Below, piece after piece: positions 37,530 to 50,801 of a stretch of 64,000 nucleotides of DNA. The position numbers and the translations under genes were made by a program. The notes under the pieces are model-generated. The model had not been told where the DNA came from, ran no database searches, and saw only the letters and a program-made list of their open reading frames with translations. This DNA is from Byssochlamys sp. IMV 00236 (taxonomy: Eukaryota; Ascomycota; Eurotiomycetes; Eurotiales; Thermoascaceae). Numbering within the stretch: position 1 is the first letter of the stretch; every line of letters starts with the position of its first letter. The stretch spans positions 1 through 64,000 of the forward strand of contig MSJH02000799.1 of assembly GCA_001931875.2 (NCBI GenBank), in the 5' to 3' direction.

Positions 37530-40500
37530 ATGGGTACGCCTAGTACCACAGAAGCACCGGAAAGCCCTTCTGACATGCACTTGGCACAGAAAGAGCCGAC
37601 TGCAGAAGAGGACTTGAGAGCCAACATCCAACCAGGAGACAACAGTGACGATGACGCCAATGTCGCAGCGCAGCGCGCCGCAGATGAGGACGATGGAGGT
37701 TCACATGACGAAGGCGACGATAACAGCCAAGATGATGATGAGGAAGACGACGACGAGGAAGACGACGAAGAACCCCGCCTGAAATATGCATACCTGACGA
37801 AGCACCTAAACCCTGTGTATCGTAACAGAGATGCGACAAGCTCGTTCGTCACGGCGGGAGATAAGATGGTATGCTATTATCGGGCTTCGACCTGTGTATC
37901 ATCTGCTAAATCAGGTATTCACAGATAATTGGCACACACAATGGAAGACTTGTAAGTGGTAATCCCGTCTGAAGAGCATGACTTGATGTTGACCCGTGCA
38001 GCATGTCTTAGCGCTGCCTTCATTCCAGTCCCTCCGCGTAATACCAGCGCATTCAGCGAGCGTAACGTCTATCTCCGTGTCGCCATTGTCTCATGCTTCA
38101 TCTGCATTCAAGCCAGACTACCTAAATAGGCAGTCCGAGGAGCAGGGATCCTTAAGGTCACCCTCTGTTACTTCACTTTCGCTACCGAAAAGTTCCCGAC
38201 AACCTGCTCTTCCAGCGACACCTTCTAATTCAATTTACATCGCATCCGCCTCCATAGATGGCAATGTCTGTGTTGCCTCTTTGACTGATCCTAAAGATAT
38301 CCTTCTCCGGAACTTTGGCAGACCAGTTCAAGCAGTCGCGCTATCTCCAGACTACAAACATGACAAGACTTATCTCTCCGGAGGGAGGGCAGGCCAATTA
38401 GTTCTCACTGTTGGCGGTCGTGTTGGTGCGCGTGAGAATTCGACGGCGATGGGAGGTACTGCCGCGGCAGCTTCTGGTTGGCTTGGGTCTCTGGGCTTAG
38501 GGTCGAACACGGGCAAGGATACGGTTTTGCACAGTGGAGAAGGAGCGATAAGTATAATCAAGTGGTCCACCTCGGGGAAATATGTTGCCTGGGTCAATGA
38601 AGAAGGAATCAAGATAATGAGATCCAATCTGCATCTTGAGTCATCGGATTCTGAGTTTGCTTGGAAGCGAATCAGTCATGTTGATCGCCCAAATCTTCCG
38701 GGTTGGGAAGAGATGGCAGAAGTATGGAAGGCCCGCGCTGAGTGGGTCGATGAAGGAGCGCTGGAGAGTGACGACGAATTCATGCGATCTGGGCGTAATT
38801 CAGGAGATGTAACCGCTTCTGAACCATCGGTCGCTGATAGCAAGATTGAGAAGCTTGTAGTTGGTTGGGGTGGTACTATTTGGGTGATCAACGTCAATCC
38901 AGATGGCGTGAGCGCCGGCAAGCAGATAGGCTCTGCAGAAGTTGCTACCATGTACGTCTTGCCTGTTGCATACCCGACCGATGCTAACTGAGAAAGTCTA
39001 CGAACCGATTGCATTATATCCGGAATCTCGCTCTATAGCCCTCGATTACTCCTTGTGTTGGCTTACATCCAAGCTGAGGACAATGGCTCGGGCCGTCGCA
39101 GGCCTAAGGGATTAAAGCCCGAGTTGCGGCTTATCGACATCGAAAGCAAGGAAGAAATCAGTGCGGACACTCTTTCGATTAGCAACTACCAGAATCTTTC
39201 CTCGTCAGACTATCACATGAGCGTTCTTTCACCTTCAAGGGTTCCGATACCTACTAGTCAGAAAGGGGCCTTAGGGGCGTTAGGTAATGGTCTGTGGGAT
39301 GCAACTCTATATCCTGCTCGGCTGTTTAGTTCTGGTGCAAGCATTAGGAGCAGCACTAGCGCTGGCGACAGAGGTTCCATCAAGGCTCCAAGCTCCTTTG
39401 CTTCGAGGAGAATAGGGGGCGGTGAAATACAATCTAAGGAGGTGCAAGCGGTTGCTGCAGCTACTGGCGTGAAGGTTTTCATCCACAGTCCGTATGACTG
39501 TGTAGCTGCCGTGAAGCGAGGACTCGCTGATCATTTGGCGTGGCTTGAAGAACATTCTCAATACGAACAAGCCTGGGACTTGATAGACGAACACCCAGAG
39601 GTCGCGACCTCGACCGGCGACCATGAAGATAGCGCCCCCGGCACACCTGCAGGATCTCAGACAAGTCTCGTGAAGTTTTTTGCTGATGAAAACGCGTCAG
39701 CCACAACTGTTGGTCAGGCAACTTATTCTGTCGCAGCGAAGGAGAAGCGCAGAATAGGGGAGCTTTGGGTGGAGCAATGTATTGCTGCAAATGACTGGAA
39801 GAAGGCCGGTGAAGTGTGTGGGAAAGTCCTCGACACTACCTCGAGGTGGGAAACTTGGATATGGACATTCGCCAAGGAACAGAAATTTGATGAGATTACT
39901 CCTCATATTCCTGTCAATATTCGTCCTCCGCTTCCATCACTTGTGTATGAAGTGATACTTGGGCATTATGTGGCACGAGATCGACAACGATTCAAGGAGT
40001 TGATAGACCAGTGGCCCACTGAGATATTCGACGCCAGCAGCGTTGCTGTAGCCATCGAAGAGCAGTTGAAATCTGAAGATGTGACGTCTGACACGGAAGA
40101 TTGGCAGATTCTCATGGAGTGCCTCGCCAAGATTTCCCTAGCAGGTGGCCACTACCGCGAGGCCTTGCGTTGTTATGTCCGTCTGCAAGACGCAGATGCC
40201 GCGATGGGGCTAATAAGGGATTATCGTCTAGTTGATGCTATTTCGGACGACATTTCAGGACTCATTTTAATCCGCGTTTCAAAGGAGCAGATGAGATCCG
40301 CTTCAATAGCGGAGCTCGAGGAAGCAACTTCTGAACCGATAAAACTCCTCGTGAGCGAGGCTTACACCGGCATAGTTCCTCCAGAGACTGTCTTCACACA
40401 GTTAAAGGCTGCTAGGCAGTATCTCTATCTGTACTTTTACCTGCGAGCTCTTTGGAGAGGAGAGTCTCTCCACTCGGAAAACGAAAAGCCCCGACGCGGC

Positions 40501-41628
40501 CGCCACGCCAGAGATGCTGCTGACAAGCTCGCCGCTGACGAAGGCAAGGCGCTGATTGATCCTTTTGCGGACACCGCTGTGGAGCTGTTTGCAGACTACG
40601 ACCGGCCTTTGCTCATGGGGTTTTTGCAATCTAGCACCGCTTATTCTTACGACGCGGCTCGTGAAATATGCGAGGCCAGATCTTTCACGCCAGAGCTTAT
40701 CTATCTTCTGTCCAAGATGGGACAAACAAAGAAGGCATTAAACCTTATTCTCTCAGATCTAAAAGACGTTTCTAAGGCAATAGCTTTTGCTAAGTCCCAG
40801 GATGATCCTGACCTGTGGGAAGACCTTCTTAACTACTCGATGGACAAACCCCGCTTCATTCATGGTCTTCTTACAGAAGCGGGAACGTCTATTGATCCCA
40901 TAAAGTTGGTGCGGCGCATACCCAGCGGCTTAGAGATCGAGGGTTTGAGGGAAGGTCTTATCCGGATGATCCGCGAACACGACATCCAAGCTAGCATCAG
41001 CCAAGGGGCAGCAAAGGTCTTACAGGGCGAGGTAGCCATAGCAATGGATACCTTACGACAAGGACAAAGGCGAGGAATCAAGTTCGACATTATCGATGAG
41101 AAATCCACCCCGAATGGAGAGGAATCGCAATTCGAAGCAGGTGTCGATGAGGAGAAGCAGGCGAAGAAGCCCAAGCCGAAGCCAGGAAGATGCGCCGGCT
41201 GTCATGAAGCCTTCAGTGTAAACGGTATGGAATTTCTCTCTCTAAGTTTGCTTGTTTTGCCAAATTAGCTCTTTTGTTTACCTTTGCAACATCGAAGCGA
41301 TTCGCGATTCTAAGCTGACACACTCGCAGAGAAGGAAATACTTGTTGGCTTTGCATGTGGCCATGTCTTCCATGTTTCGCATCTCCACCCGGAGACGCCC
41401 ACCGGGAACCCAGAAGCTCAAACCCCAGATGCAACGAGCCGTCCTCTATCTCCTTCACGGCCGCCAACAGCAGATGAGCTGTCATCTTTTACAACGTCTC
41501 GCACAGTAGGTCCCAAGGTTATCACCGCCCGGTTACTGAGAGATAAGGTCAAAGATGGGTGCCGAATATGCGCATTGGGAAAGCAAGCTGAGAAGGCTGG
41601 TGATGGGCAGAGCGATACGTCGAGTTAA
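37530..41628 (+). CDS. vps41: Vps41, HOPS tethering complex subunit
   Basis: Five exons (37530..37868, 37925..37951, 38002..38951, 38997..41224, 41330..41628) encode 1280 residues. After an acidic region (DDDEEDDDEEDDEEPRLKY) comes the WD40-type beta-propeller (IIGTHNGRLHVL, SIYIASASIDGNVCVASL, SGEGAISIIKWSTSGKYVAW). Next is the clathrin-heavy-chain-like helical repeat, with LVYEVILGHYV, YLYFYLRAL and LLMGFLQSS. The C-terminus is a zinc-binding RING-H2-like module (CAGCHEAF, then FACGHVFHVSHLH, CRICAL). This layout is that of Vps41, which acts in HOPS-mediated fusion at the vacuole and in AP-3 transport. The start at 37530 has a GCCATGG context. Exon 2 has just 27 bases. Splice phases agree throughout. 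Confidence 0.95.
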
Positions 41629-42533
41629 TGAACATGGATCTTCTCTGCTCCCATTACTGGACTGTACGCCTTCCTGCAGTCCACGAAACTGCGAGTGGAC
41701 GGCCGGAGCGTGTTGTCTTAGGCTTGTCACCGAGTTTCAAACGGTGCATTAGCCAGATGGCATGACTATATATGAAGATTACCGCATGCATGTGGAACGT
41801 TATATACCTGGGGAGGATATGCGGCGTTGCTTTTGTTTTCTATCTTTAGTGTAAGCCCTCTTCCAAACATGAGCTCCAGTGGTAAAGTACTAACTCCTCA
41901 ACAGAAGATCAGCGCATAATATCAGTGAGCATATTATGGGAGTAGCGATGCGTTATAGGGGAATTACAATTGTGGACTATGTTTTTAAGCGCGTCCACTG
42001 TTTCAACTGCTAATGTCCTTTTACATTTACCTCTTGTAAGATACCCGAATTATTAAGTACAACATAAAAAGGTTAATAAAGAAAGTTAAAAGATACACTT
42101 CTATACTTCCCCTTCTTTTCCTCTAATATTTAATAAGTCTATCCCCGCTATTAGCTTATATAAACTACTCGTGGCCTGCATCAAAAGAGAGAGAAGTGTT
42201 TTACTACTGAGTTTCTCTGAACTCTAGTCTTTACAGTTTCTTTTCGTCATTCAGTTGTTCTTCTGCGGCGTCAGTACTTTCCCACGTTCTTCATCCGAAT
42301 CTGTTATAGGCATGTCTATGTTGAACTATCCTGCTTCAAAGAAGAAGCAAATCCGCAGCCCTAAGTATTATCGATAGCGTTGCCAGCAGTTGGAGAAAGG
42401 TATTGTGCTCTATGCAATAGTCGCTACCGGTACTGGCCAACCATATTCACATTAGATTCAAGAAGTGCCTTTATTAAGAGCAATGATGACGCTAGAAAGG
42501 GATGTGCTAGATGGAACCCCTCTTTATATTGAC
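41629..42533. other. AT-rich intergenic region
   Basis: AT-rich from about 42030 to 42180, with no gene recognised. It marks the change from the dense housekeeping part to the sparse right part of the window. Confidence 0.4.
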
Positions 42534-43432
42534 CTACATTTTCCATCCTGTGGTATCCCCGTTCCAATTCTCATTACGCCATTCATTCGAAGAGGGTTTC
42601 GCGAGGCCATAGCGCGGTAAGACCTCAGGACCGATCTTGATGTTGCTCCGATCTTTAGGTTCGTCGCTAATGCCGTAATAGTAACCGATAAAGTAACTGA
42701 AGAGAACGGAAAACGTTAGTCCACTTATCTGACATAAAATCCAACATGTAATAACGTACAGGGTGCCTGTTTTACTGTCCCAGACTAGGCTAGAGAGACC
42801 CGGCGCATAAGGATCATACCCTTTCTCGATCGCCTGACTACAGTTTATCGTTAGCATGATCCGGAAACGGGAGGATCGACATACGGAAGAGCTTTCATAA
42901 AGGCTATACGGACATGTTCCCTCTCAGCAGCGGGTAGAGTCCAGTATAGATCATTCCCAAGGTTGTCACCGAGGCGTAGACCTGGGACTATTTCCCACGC
43001 CAGCAAAATCACAAACCCATTTGGGACCAACCCTGACTTATCCTGAGTGCTAATCTTATATCCTAGAAGCTTTGGTACATTGCTGAAATCATTCTCAGTA
43101 AAAGTCTTGTAGGCAATTAACTCTCGAGGCGTGTATGTTGTGGCCTGGCGGGATCTCGTCTTCGGATCTTGCATCTCAGTGTTTTCCGAAGGAATCTGAA
43201 GATAAACTCGCATGAAGGCTTTTCTGGAGGGTTTCTTGGGATCGCAACAGAGGAATTTAGCCGTAGCTAAAGAGTGGTGGCCATGGCGACGACGCATTTC
43301 TTCACTCGCCTGGAAGCTACGCTCACTGAGCTTCTCGAGGATTTTCCACCGCGAAGGGACAGGTTGATCGAGAGAGATGATTGTGCCAGGCTCTGTTCCT
43401 TGATGGAACCAGCGCGAGGATGGGGACGACAT
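42534..43432 (-). CDS. Fungal kinase-like (aminoglycoside-phosphotransferase-like fold) protein
   Basis: Three exons (43432..42885, 42837..42760, 42696..42534) encode 262 residues. The N-terminus begins MSSPSSRWFHQGTEPGT. It continues with RWKILEKLS, a stretch with CCDPKKPSRKAFMRVYLQIP, and TYTPRELIAYKTFTEN, which place a Lys/Arg strand and an E-containing helix as in the kinase N-lobe. NGFVILLAWEIVPG then matches the hinge. The protein ends soon after LVWDSKTGTLYFIG, where the metal-binding Asp of the kinase fold would be expected (WDS). An HxD-type catalytic loop is not obvious, so it may be a pseudokinase. Similar proteins are numerous and uncharacterised in Aspergillus and Penicillium. 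No signal peptide. Function unknown. Confidence 0.7.
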
Positions 43433-44090
43433 TGCTGTAAGGAGGTTGACAAATCAGGAAGATGAAGAAAGAAAATATTGCAGTAGGAGAGTTAGAGATG
43501 GCGAGTGAATAAAGAGGGGGTAAGTATTATTGCCTAGACTTTAAGGTTGCCATCGGTGGGGGAATGTCTAATGTGCTCACATTATTCATTGTTATATTCT
43601 ATGCTGAAGCTAGGTAGATTTTCTGTTATAGGTACACCCGTGGAACAAAGAAAATAAAACAGGCGACTATTGCCTAGTAAAACATTAACTCGATGCCACA
43701 AAAAGCAGCCACAGGTCCATTCAAAAACAGCTTATTTCTCTCAGTAAGATTAGTCCTGTTTCTGTGGTGCCGACACCTGGAGTACTTACGTCAGTGCACT
43801 GTAACACGGCAAGACTCTTAAGGCGCGAACATGAATATCAGCCGCCGGGTAACTCCTACATTTTATTTTCCTTTATACAATAAAAGGAATACCAACCGTC
43901 TGGATTGATGGCAACAACTCAACTCTACTCGGGAGGTGGCAGTTTACAGTGCGGCTCTGTCGCTGCCGACTAAGCCTCTTGAATCTTGAATATTGGTTGC
44001 TTAGCAAGTCAGCAAAATCTTCTTAGTCCGTGATATTGCTCCGACACCTTCGTTCCAGTACTGCCAGAAACTAACACTATTAAATTCACT
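43433..44090. other. Divergent intergenic region
   Basis: Spacer between the divergent kinase-like gene and the 390-residue gene. No motif beyond AT-rich words is recognised. Confidence 0.4.
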
Positions 44091-45501
44091 ATGTCTATCT
44101 GCTTTAAGAGGTTTTTTACCAATCTGCGCAAGAATAAAATCAAAAACCATCAAGATGATCGCGAAAAGACCTGCGATACTCTGTTTCAAATGCTCCAATC
44201 CGTCTACGATCTTGAGGAACACCCTCTATATATCACCAACAAACAAGCCGAATCCCTTGGGATTAGAATCGAGGATATGACGCTAGTTGATGCTAATAGT
44301 GAATATACTCTACATCCTAGCGAGGAGTTTTTTAGACCTCTTTCAGTCGAGGCCTTAAACGCATGTCCACTTGATGAGAACGACGAAGGAGCAAAACGGC
44401 TCTCTGAATCTGTCCGTTGTTGGTCAAAGATAGCGAAGCACTTGGAAGAGAATAGCGATATAGCTGGCCAGTCATTAGGGGGCTGGCTCGTCCAACTAGC
44501 TCATGCCCGTCGTCGAGTTGGCACCGGAGAAAATGCGACAACAACACTCTACAACTTGAAAACATGGAGGTTAAGGTTAGTACTTAGAATCTACTTCTCT
44601 TGCTATTTTCGCAATTCTAACCTTTATTATTAACAGGGGGCTGTGTCCTGATATAATAAATGAATATTATATGGGAATGCTCCCCTTAGGCAATGCCATT
44701 ACTAAAATCTACTTCATAAACAATAGTTATGCTTCTGCATACAGACGTGAAAATGAACCGCATATTATGCATGTCCTCCACCATTTCTATGAAGGCAATG
44801 ATGATATTTCTCGTGGAGAATTATTGACAATCCTTGCAACAATGGTAACACAGATGGAGCATAATTACCTTGAAAGCCACTATATTACTCCTGTAAGTTG
44901 AACTGAACAATTTCCATTCTAGTTGCATTATAAATATGCTATATCATCTTTGTACTAATTGGTAATGGGATATGTTATGGGATTGTACAGGTCCTAGTAA
45001 TCTCGTTTATGAATTCTTTTCAGGGAAGAATCCTGCAGGCTCATGTTACGAACAATGCACTTCGTCTCCAGAAATCTAAACTGTTTACTTTCAGGACGAA
45101 AGAGGAATTTCACAAGTCGATGTCCCTATTTCTACGATGGATTGCAAGTGACAGGGTCGGTAATACGCACAAGCAAGTACAACTTGACCGTCCCCAGGAA
45201 AAACCGGCAGATGTAAAAGCCTGCTCTCAAGGCCTTAGAAAATATGTTCGACCCACCGCCCACGGATAAGGAACCAGAAAACGTGTCAACGAATATTGAA
45301 GAGGGTCAGATTGGTAAAGGTAATACTGTTCAGTCAATTGAGGCCCAGGGGAAAAAAGCTCTAGATGTTAAGCAGGACCACAAGGGTATAGAAAAGTCCT
45401 CCGCCGCACTACCTATGGATAAAGAACTAGAAAATGTATTAACGAAGATCGGAGGGAATCAGACTGACAAAGACAATACAGCTCACTCGATTGCGGCTTA
45501 G
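44091..45501 (+). CDS. Uncharacterised fungal protein with C-terminal internal repeat
   Basis: Four exons (44091..44575, 44637..44892, 44991..45159, 45239..45501) encode 390 residues. It begins MSICFKRFFTNLRKNK. Conserved-looking blocks include LYITNKQAESLGIRIEDMT, EEFFRPLSVEALNACP, SVRCWSKIAKHLEENSDI, AGQSLGGWLVQLAHARRR, RGELLTILATMVTQMEHNYL and VISFMNSFQGRILQAHVT. I do not recognise a named domain; the style is that of a fungus-specific family. No signal peptide. Exon 4 encodes two similar segments of about 34 residues (DKEPENVSTNIEEGQ and DKELENVLTKIGGNQ start them). The stop TAG falls where the first copy has CAG. The coding quality and consistent splice phases support the gene. It diverges from the kinase-like gene. 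Confidence 0.6.
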
Positions 45502-46335
45502 GGTAAATAACTCCAATGGCACAAGTTAAGACAAGTACTCGACTTTCTGGGTTTAAATGAACCCCACGTGTATAACGTCTTAAGCTTATCACTTCCCTAG
45601 TTTACGCATATAAGAATACTGGATGTCCAAATGCCTCACATGTGTGGCTCATATTGCAGGTCAATACTAGCTACAGAGAGCTCTGGTACTAGTTATCCAG
45701 AGCTGACTGTTTTCGCGTATTAGGGGGTAAGAGCTTCCAATTAGGTCCGATATATGACTATTATAAATACAGTACATTTTAGCCTTTATAGAAATATCTT
45801 CGATATGCTAACCTTGGCCTATTTTCCAATTAGCTAAATACTTAAGTCTGCATTCTCAGTAATAGTATACAATTTGATAATCCTACAAGTTATATTATTA
45901 TTTCATTACCTCTATTCCTTGCTTTTACCTTGCCCAGTTCAACTAATTCTCCCTATTATCTGGTATTTCCTTTCTTTCATGTCTTGTCCGTTTATTTAAT
46001 CTTTTCTATAGGTCCCTCTATCTGTATCTACCAGCCTAGCTGTTTGACCTTTAATAGTGCACATTGAAAGATATGTAGTTACATATCTAGGAGCCACTTG
46101 AAAGTCTAAATCAAATATAGCTGAAAATGTCTAGGATGATAGTAAGATTCTTTGAGCATCACGAAAAAGTGTTACACTGATATCTTCATGCAGGATTATG
46201 CAGGATACTTCTAGCCAACTCCAGAAATTTGACTAGTCACGTTATGCTGCTGTCTGCACATATTAGTGTGCTCTCCAGAATTCTTCAATTTTACACTCCT
46301 ACCTCAGAGATCGAAGTTAAATATTAACTGCCACA
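45502..46335. other. AT-rich intergenic region
   Basis: Strongly AT-rich, with no open frame of note and no defined repeat. Confidence 0.45.
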
Positions 46336-46515
46336 ATGTCCCGCCCTTCAGATGACGCGAAAGTCGAAGGGTTCTTCGTACCATCTTCTCCCGACGAACT
46401 AGCAGAGATCCTCAAGAAGGGAAAGATGGAGAACGTGTCTCTCTACCATCTTCACGGTCAAGTGATAGGCTCGGGATCCAAGGGGAGAAATAGATGTGAA
46501 AAGAAAAGGAGATAA
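46336..46515 (+). CDS. Possible small gene or gene fragment, 59 codons
   Basis: ATG in a good context (CCACAATG) opens a 59-codon frame beginning MSRPSDDAKVEGFFVPSSP, followed by DELAEILKKGKMENVSLYH. The first 45 residues look like real coding sequence. The Lys/Arg-rich end after GSGSKG may be intron read-through or a truncated remnant. No family recognised. It lies at the edge of a long gene-poor region. Confidence 0.3.
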   Translation: MSRPSDDAKVEGFFVPSSPDELAEILKKGKMENVSLYHLHGQVIGSGSKGRNRCEKKRR

Positions 46516-49500
46516 TACAACCGATTGGCAAAAGCAAATCACGCTCATTTCCCCCCCAGTCACATCGACTCGGAGGGGGAAGATGCTCTTAGGCGTAGTA
46601 AATTTCTTTACTCGATCTATTCTTCAATAACAATTGATTCTTCAGCCTCCATGGATTTCTCTTTGTGGATCGAAAAGGGGCATTGACTTCATGATATGTC
46701 ATCACAGATTTGTGAACCATGCATATCATTACTTGTAGACTCGTGCAAACAGCACATTTGTGGTAAAATCCAATTTCGAGTCCCCGACAGAAGCATCGGC
46801 CATCATTGGTTGATTCCGTATATAATTATGCTCAAGTTTGTATACATTACGACAGAGCAAGCACATTAACTTCACTCTATAACTGCTAGACTAGTAATAT
46901 CCTCTATAGCATGTTCTTTGGGTTAAATTAACTAGTGACGAGAATGGAAGCGTTGAGGCTTGAGAGCCCAGAGGCGCCACCCGTCAGCGGATGCGCGGGC
47001 TCCGCTCTCCGCGATGTACGCTATGACTTGACGCTGTCGATCGATGGGTTAGAGTTGAAGCAAAGCACAGACTTCGTTTGAAGGTGGGTATTCCAACGGT
47101 CAGACCTCTTGGGATAGTGCCAGGGGCGTGAGGGGGAGGAGAAGGTTGGGGGTCAAAGGGAAGCAGAGGAGAGGGACTCGTAAGCGGATGAGTTTACTTG
47201 AAGGTTAGAAGGTACTAGTGTAGAATGGAGGCGTTTTTGGGGAATTAGCTACAGACGAATTGAATTCATTGAACAAGGGATCTCCGGGATCGAGAAAGAT
47301 TTAGGCTCAAGATCGGTGAGTTACTGGTCCTGACAAATCAAGATAACGAAACGATGGAGCAACAATACCTAGGGAGTACGACCAAGGTATTATTATCTAG
47401 AGTGGTTACTATTATTACAGAACACTGGATTAAGTTAGCTGTGGAATACTAGTTTATCTAAGATGTGTCCGACTCCCAAATCACCGGGTGCCTCAATGAT
47501 AGGAACAAGCTGCTTTGCCGAGACGGCTCGGCTCTGTTGACCTTTAAATGAAAAGAAGCAGAATGACTGGGGATGATTGGGGGTTTAGCCACGCCAATGC
47601 TAGATGGTGTCATGGGGGCGTCTTTTGTTAGACACCCCAAAACCAAATAGCAGATCCCATTCTGGACTGACTCGCGCATTGCGTCAATGACTGCGGGCAT
47701 TAAGTTGATATCCCTGCATGTGGGATGTAAACACAGGCATTGTCCACCCTGGTTTAAGCCGGATGCATGTAATAATTTAAGTAAGTGTTTCGCAACATCG
47801 CATACGGCGCGCGCGAATATTCACCAATGATGATTGATCATCGCGTGTGACAGAGTGAAGCGCTTATGGTAAACTCGGTGTGAGAAAGATGATCGACAGC
47901 TACTAGCTGTACACGCATCATCCCTCGAAAAAAGAAAGGAATGATAACGGTCATTGAGTGGATTGGAAGGAACAATCTACCGAAGATACATCATCATGCA
48001 GACTGGGCGTTCCAAGAGGGCGGTGTCTGTCAGTCATTGCTAGCACTGTCGGTGCGATGGTTACACTATAGACGGGGAAGCACGGACGGGCGAGCAACAA
48101 CATGATGTGAGTTTAATCGGTGTTTGAACTTTGATGTGATGATCATCATTATTATTGTGAACTCGATGGTCCGTGGGGGGTGGCTGGAGAGAGAGTTTTT
48201 GCCTAACTATCGAGGCATCAATACCAAGGCGGACGTCCGAGCGGATGGTTTGCCCGAATAACTAATAGTCTCAGATACAGGAGACTACTACTACTATAGA
48301 GAGTAACTTACAAGAGAATTAATTAATTACTTTTACACCACAAAATATCATTACTACATCATACAGCTGAATGTACAGTAGTACCTACGTGGCTCTCCAT
48401 GTGATCGGTTTCTCTCTGCCTTTTTGAGGGTTAACTTATTGCTACGGCCATCAGCATGTTATGACCTCCCTAAAAAGCACATCCGTAGAGATACTCTCCT
48501 AAAACTGAATCTCTCCCCTAGCAGGAACGCCTCCTATCCCGTAGTAAAACCTAGTTCTCCCCGCCCGTAATATTAATAACTGCCACATCCATGATCCCAA
48601 ACCCAACGGGAAGATCGGAGAGCCCCGGCTGAGGCCAAGCCACGCCTATCGTAAGTAACTCGAACGAGAGAGAGAGAAAAAAAAGGGGGGCCAGTGCGTC
48701 GAAATTGAATTGAACTATTTTGGCATCAGAACCCTGTCAGGTACGAGGGCTTTCTTTTCGCGCCTGGTGTTTGGGTTGCGGACCTTTCAGACAGCCACGG
48801 AGTCTGAGGAGACTAGAGAGAGATCGGCCGAGTGTGAGAATTCGGAGAAGAAGAAGGTCCAGACCTGAAATGTCGAAAAACGGCGCCGACGTCATCGGAC
48901 ACTTCCCCGGGTCCAGTTGTGATCCACGAGGCTTTTTTCCAGGAACGCTAGTAGAGTATGACTAGTCCTAGATATAGTTACTACTTAACTCTATGGCACA
49001 CAACGGCGCGCTCAAGGGAGATCGACCTGGACCGGCGCCGGGAAAGTGGTTTACGTCTATGACCTTTCCGGGTGGGCAGGCGCCATTATGATGATGTCTT
49101 TGAGAAGAGAAGAATATGGTGAGAGAAGAGCAGTAACTCACTCTACCTAGACAGTGTAGTCTTCTAGATATGCTTCATCTCATAGCAAGGAGCTATATAC
49201 AAATACGGTACCTCAACGGTAATTACGGTATTTATCGGATAATACCCGTAGCCAATTGTGATTGTTTCCATAGCCTTCCCCACCGAAGCACAAAAGCGAC
49301 CTCGGCCATTCGACGTCGATAATAGAGTAATGCGATGCTCATCCCCACTGCGGGGCCCGACACATGCCGTGGGCCCGCAATACCGTACGGTAAGGGACGG
49401 GGACCCGTTGAGTATACCGTACACTTAGAATACCAGATACATACATACTGTACATCACTCTGGCAAGGAATCCCGGTGTGCAGCGGACCCCCACGGAGAA

Positions 49501-50801
49501 CACGCCCCAGTCGATCGGGACGCCGTTGTGGATTGCTACATGCCGTTGATCTTCTTGGCCATGTTTTTATGGCGTTCTCTAGTCTCGCAGGCATCCCAGA
49601 GTCGGCACAAACGGGCCCAAGCTTCTTGCTGGACGTTCACTCGGCGGAGACCGTTCAGACGAGACAATAATAGGAGAGAAGAGGAAGGACTGACTGCGTT
49701 ATCAAGAGTATTCATTGTTTTTCGTATCTATGCTGCTTGATATTGCCCCTTATCTGCTCAGCAGACAATCGAATCCGTCACAACACTCTCCAAGGCCGCA
49801 CTCCCCAGGAGACCGCCTTGCTGGGACACTTGACAGCCAGGTACCATGGACCAGACCAGGCTTGCGATGTGCGGCGACAAAAGCCCTATGGATCAACATG
49901 TGGGTATATAGAAGAGCAAAGGCAAAAGCCGCACAGACCCCCAAGAGAAGACATGGGCAACACAGGAAAGGTTCTAATATGTATAGCATTCCGGAAAATG
50001 GGGTATCAAACTTCGTGTGCATGTTCCCAGGGGAAAAAAAAGGAAAAGAAAAAGAAAAAAAGCGCATGAAAGAGCATTACATGTAATATGGGTATGTATG
50101 CTGTGTTGCCGCACCCCGAGGTCTCGTATATCGCCTCCAGATGTTCAACGCCATTTTTAGACCCGTTAAATGGGCGAAAACAGAATTCGTCAGTCACTTG
50201 GATCGAGAAAAGAAGAAATATCGCAAATCATGTAGAAACGACATGGGTATCATTGCTCGAAGACTCGTGTATTATCTTCGTATTCAACGCCGCCCATGAA
50301 TAAAAGTAGACCAACCAAGCGGAGAAACCACCCAGACCTTTCCCTAACCGCATAAAAGCAAGAGAAATTGTGGGCCAGACCTTCTGGCCCAAAGTAGAAA
50401 TGTACGTCCCGTTCAGCAAAAGTCCACACAGGATATGACACTGGAGAAAAGATGCGCAACAACCCATAATGGTGACGATGACCGCATAACAGGCACCTGA
50501 CTGTAAAGTTCAACAGCCTCAAAACTAGAACCGGGAAAGAAACAAATATTGAAAAGTCATAATTATCATCCTATACTGCCCCACCAATACTGCGCAAGAT
50601 GGGCAGAGCAGATGTTGTAGAAGACTGGGGAAAGCAGCCCTCATCACAGGAAAACAAATGTGGCCAGCGAATGCCCGTTGGAGGTCTAAGATTGCCGGGT
50701 CCGTCAAGTCGAGAATGACACAGAGGCAGAGAAGCGAAAGATATAGAGACAATCTTAACGACGCATGTGCAGCCTCGACCGGAAATGATGCCGTTCGCTC
50801 G
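46516..50801. other. Long gene-poor region downstream of the CP2 gene
   Basis: About 4.3 kb. Short frames (46944-47081 plus, 47458-47700 minus, 48720-48965, 49335-49670, 49715-50086) show no domains or convincing splice structure. A/G-rich low-complexity sequence lies at 50030-50065. The part next to 50801 is probably the 3' untranslated region of the CP2 gene. No RNA gene found. Confidence 0.45.

Noticed and set aside
46944..47081. 45-codon plus-strand frame beginning MEALRLESPEAPP
   Set aside because: It looks slightly protein-like but is too short and has no continuing exon or family match.
47458..47700. 80-codon minus-strand frame
   Set aside because: No motif, no convincing promoter or splice signals.
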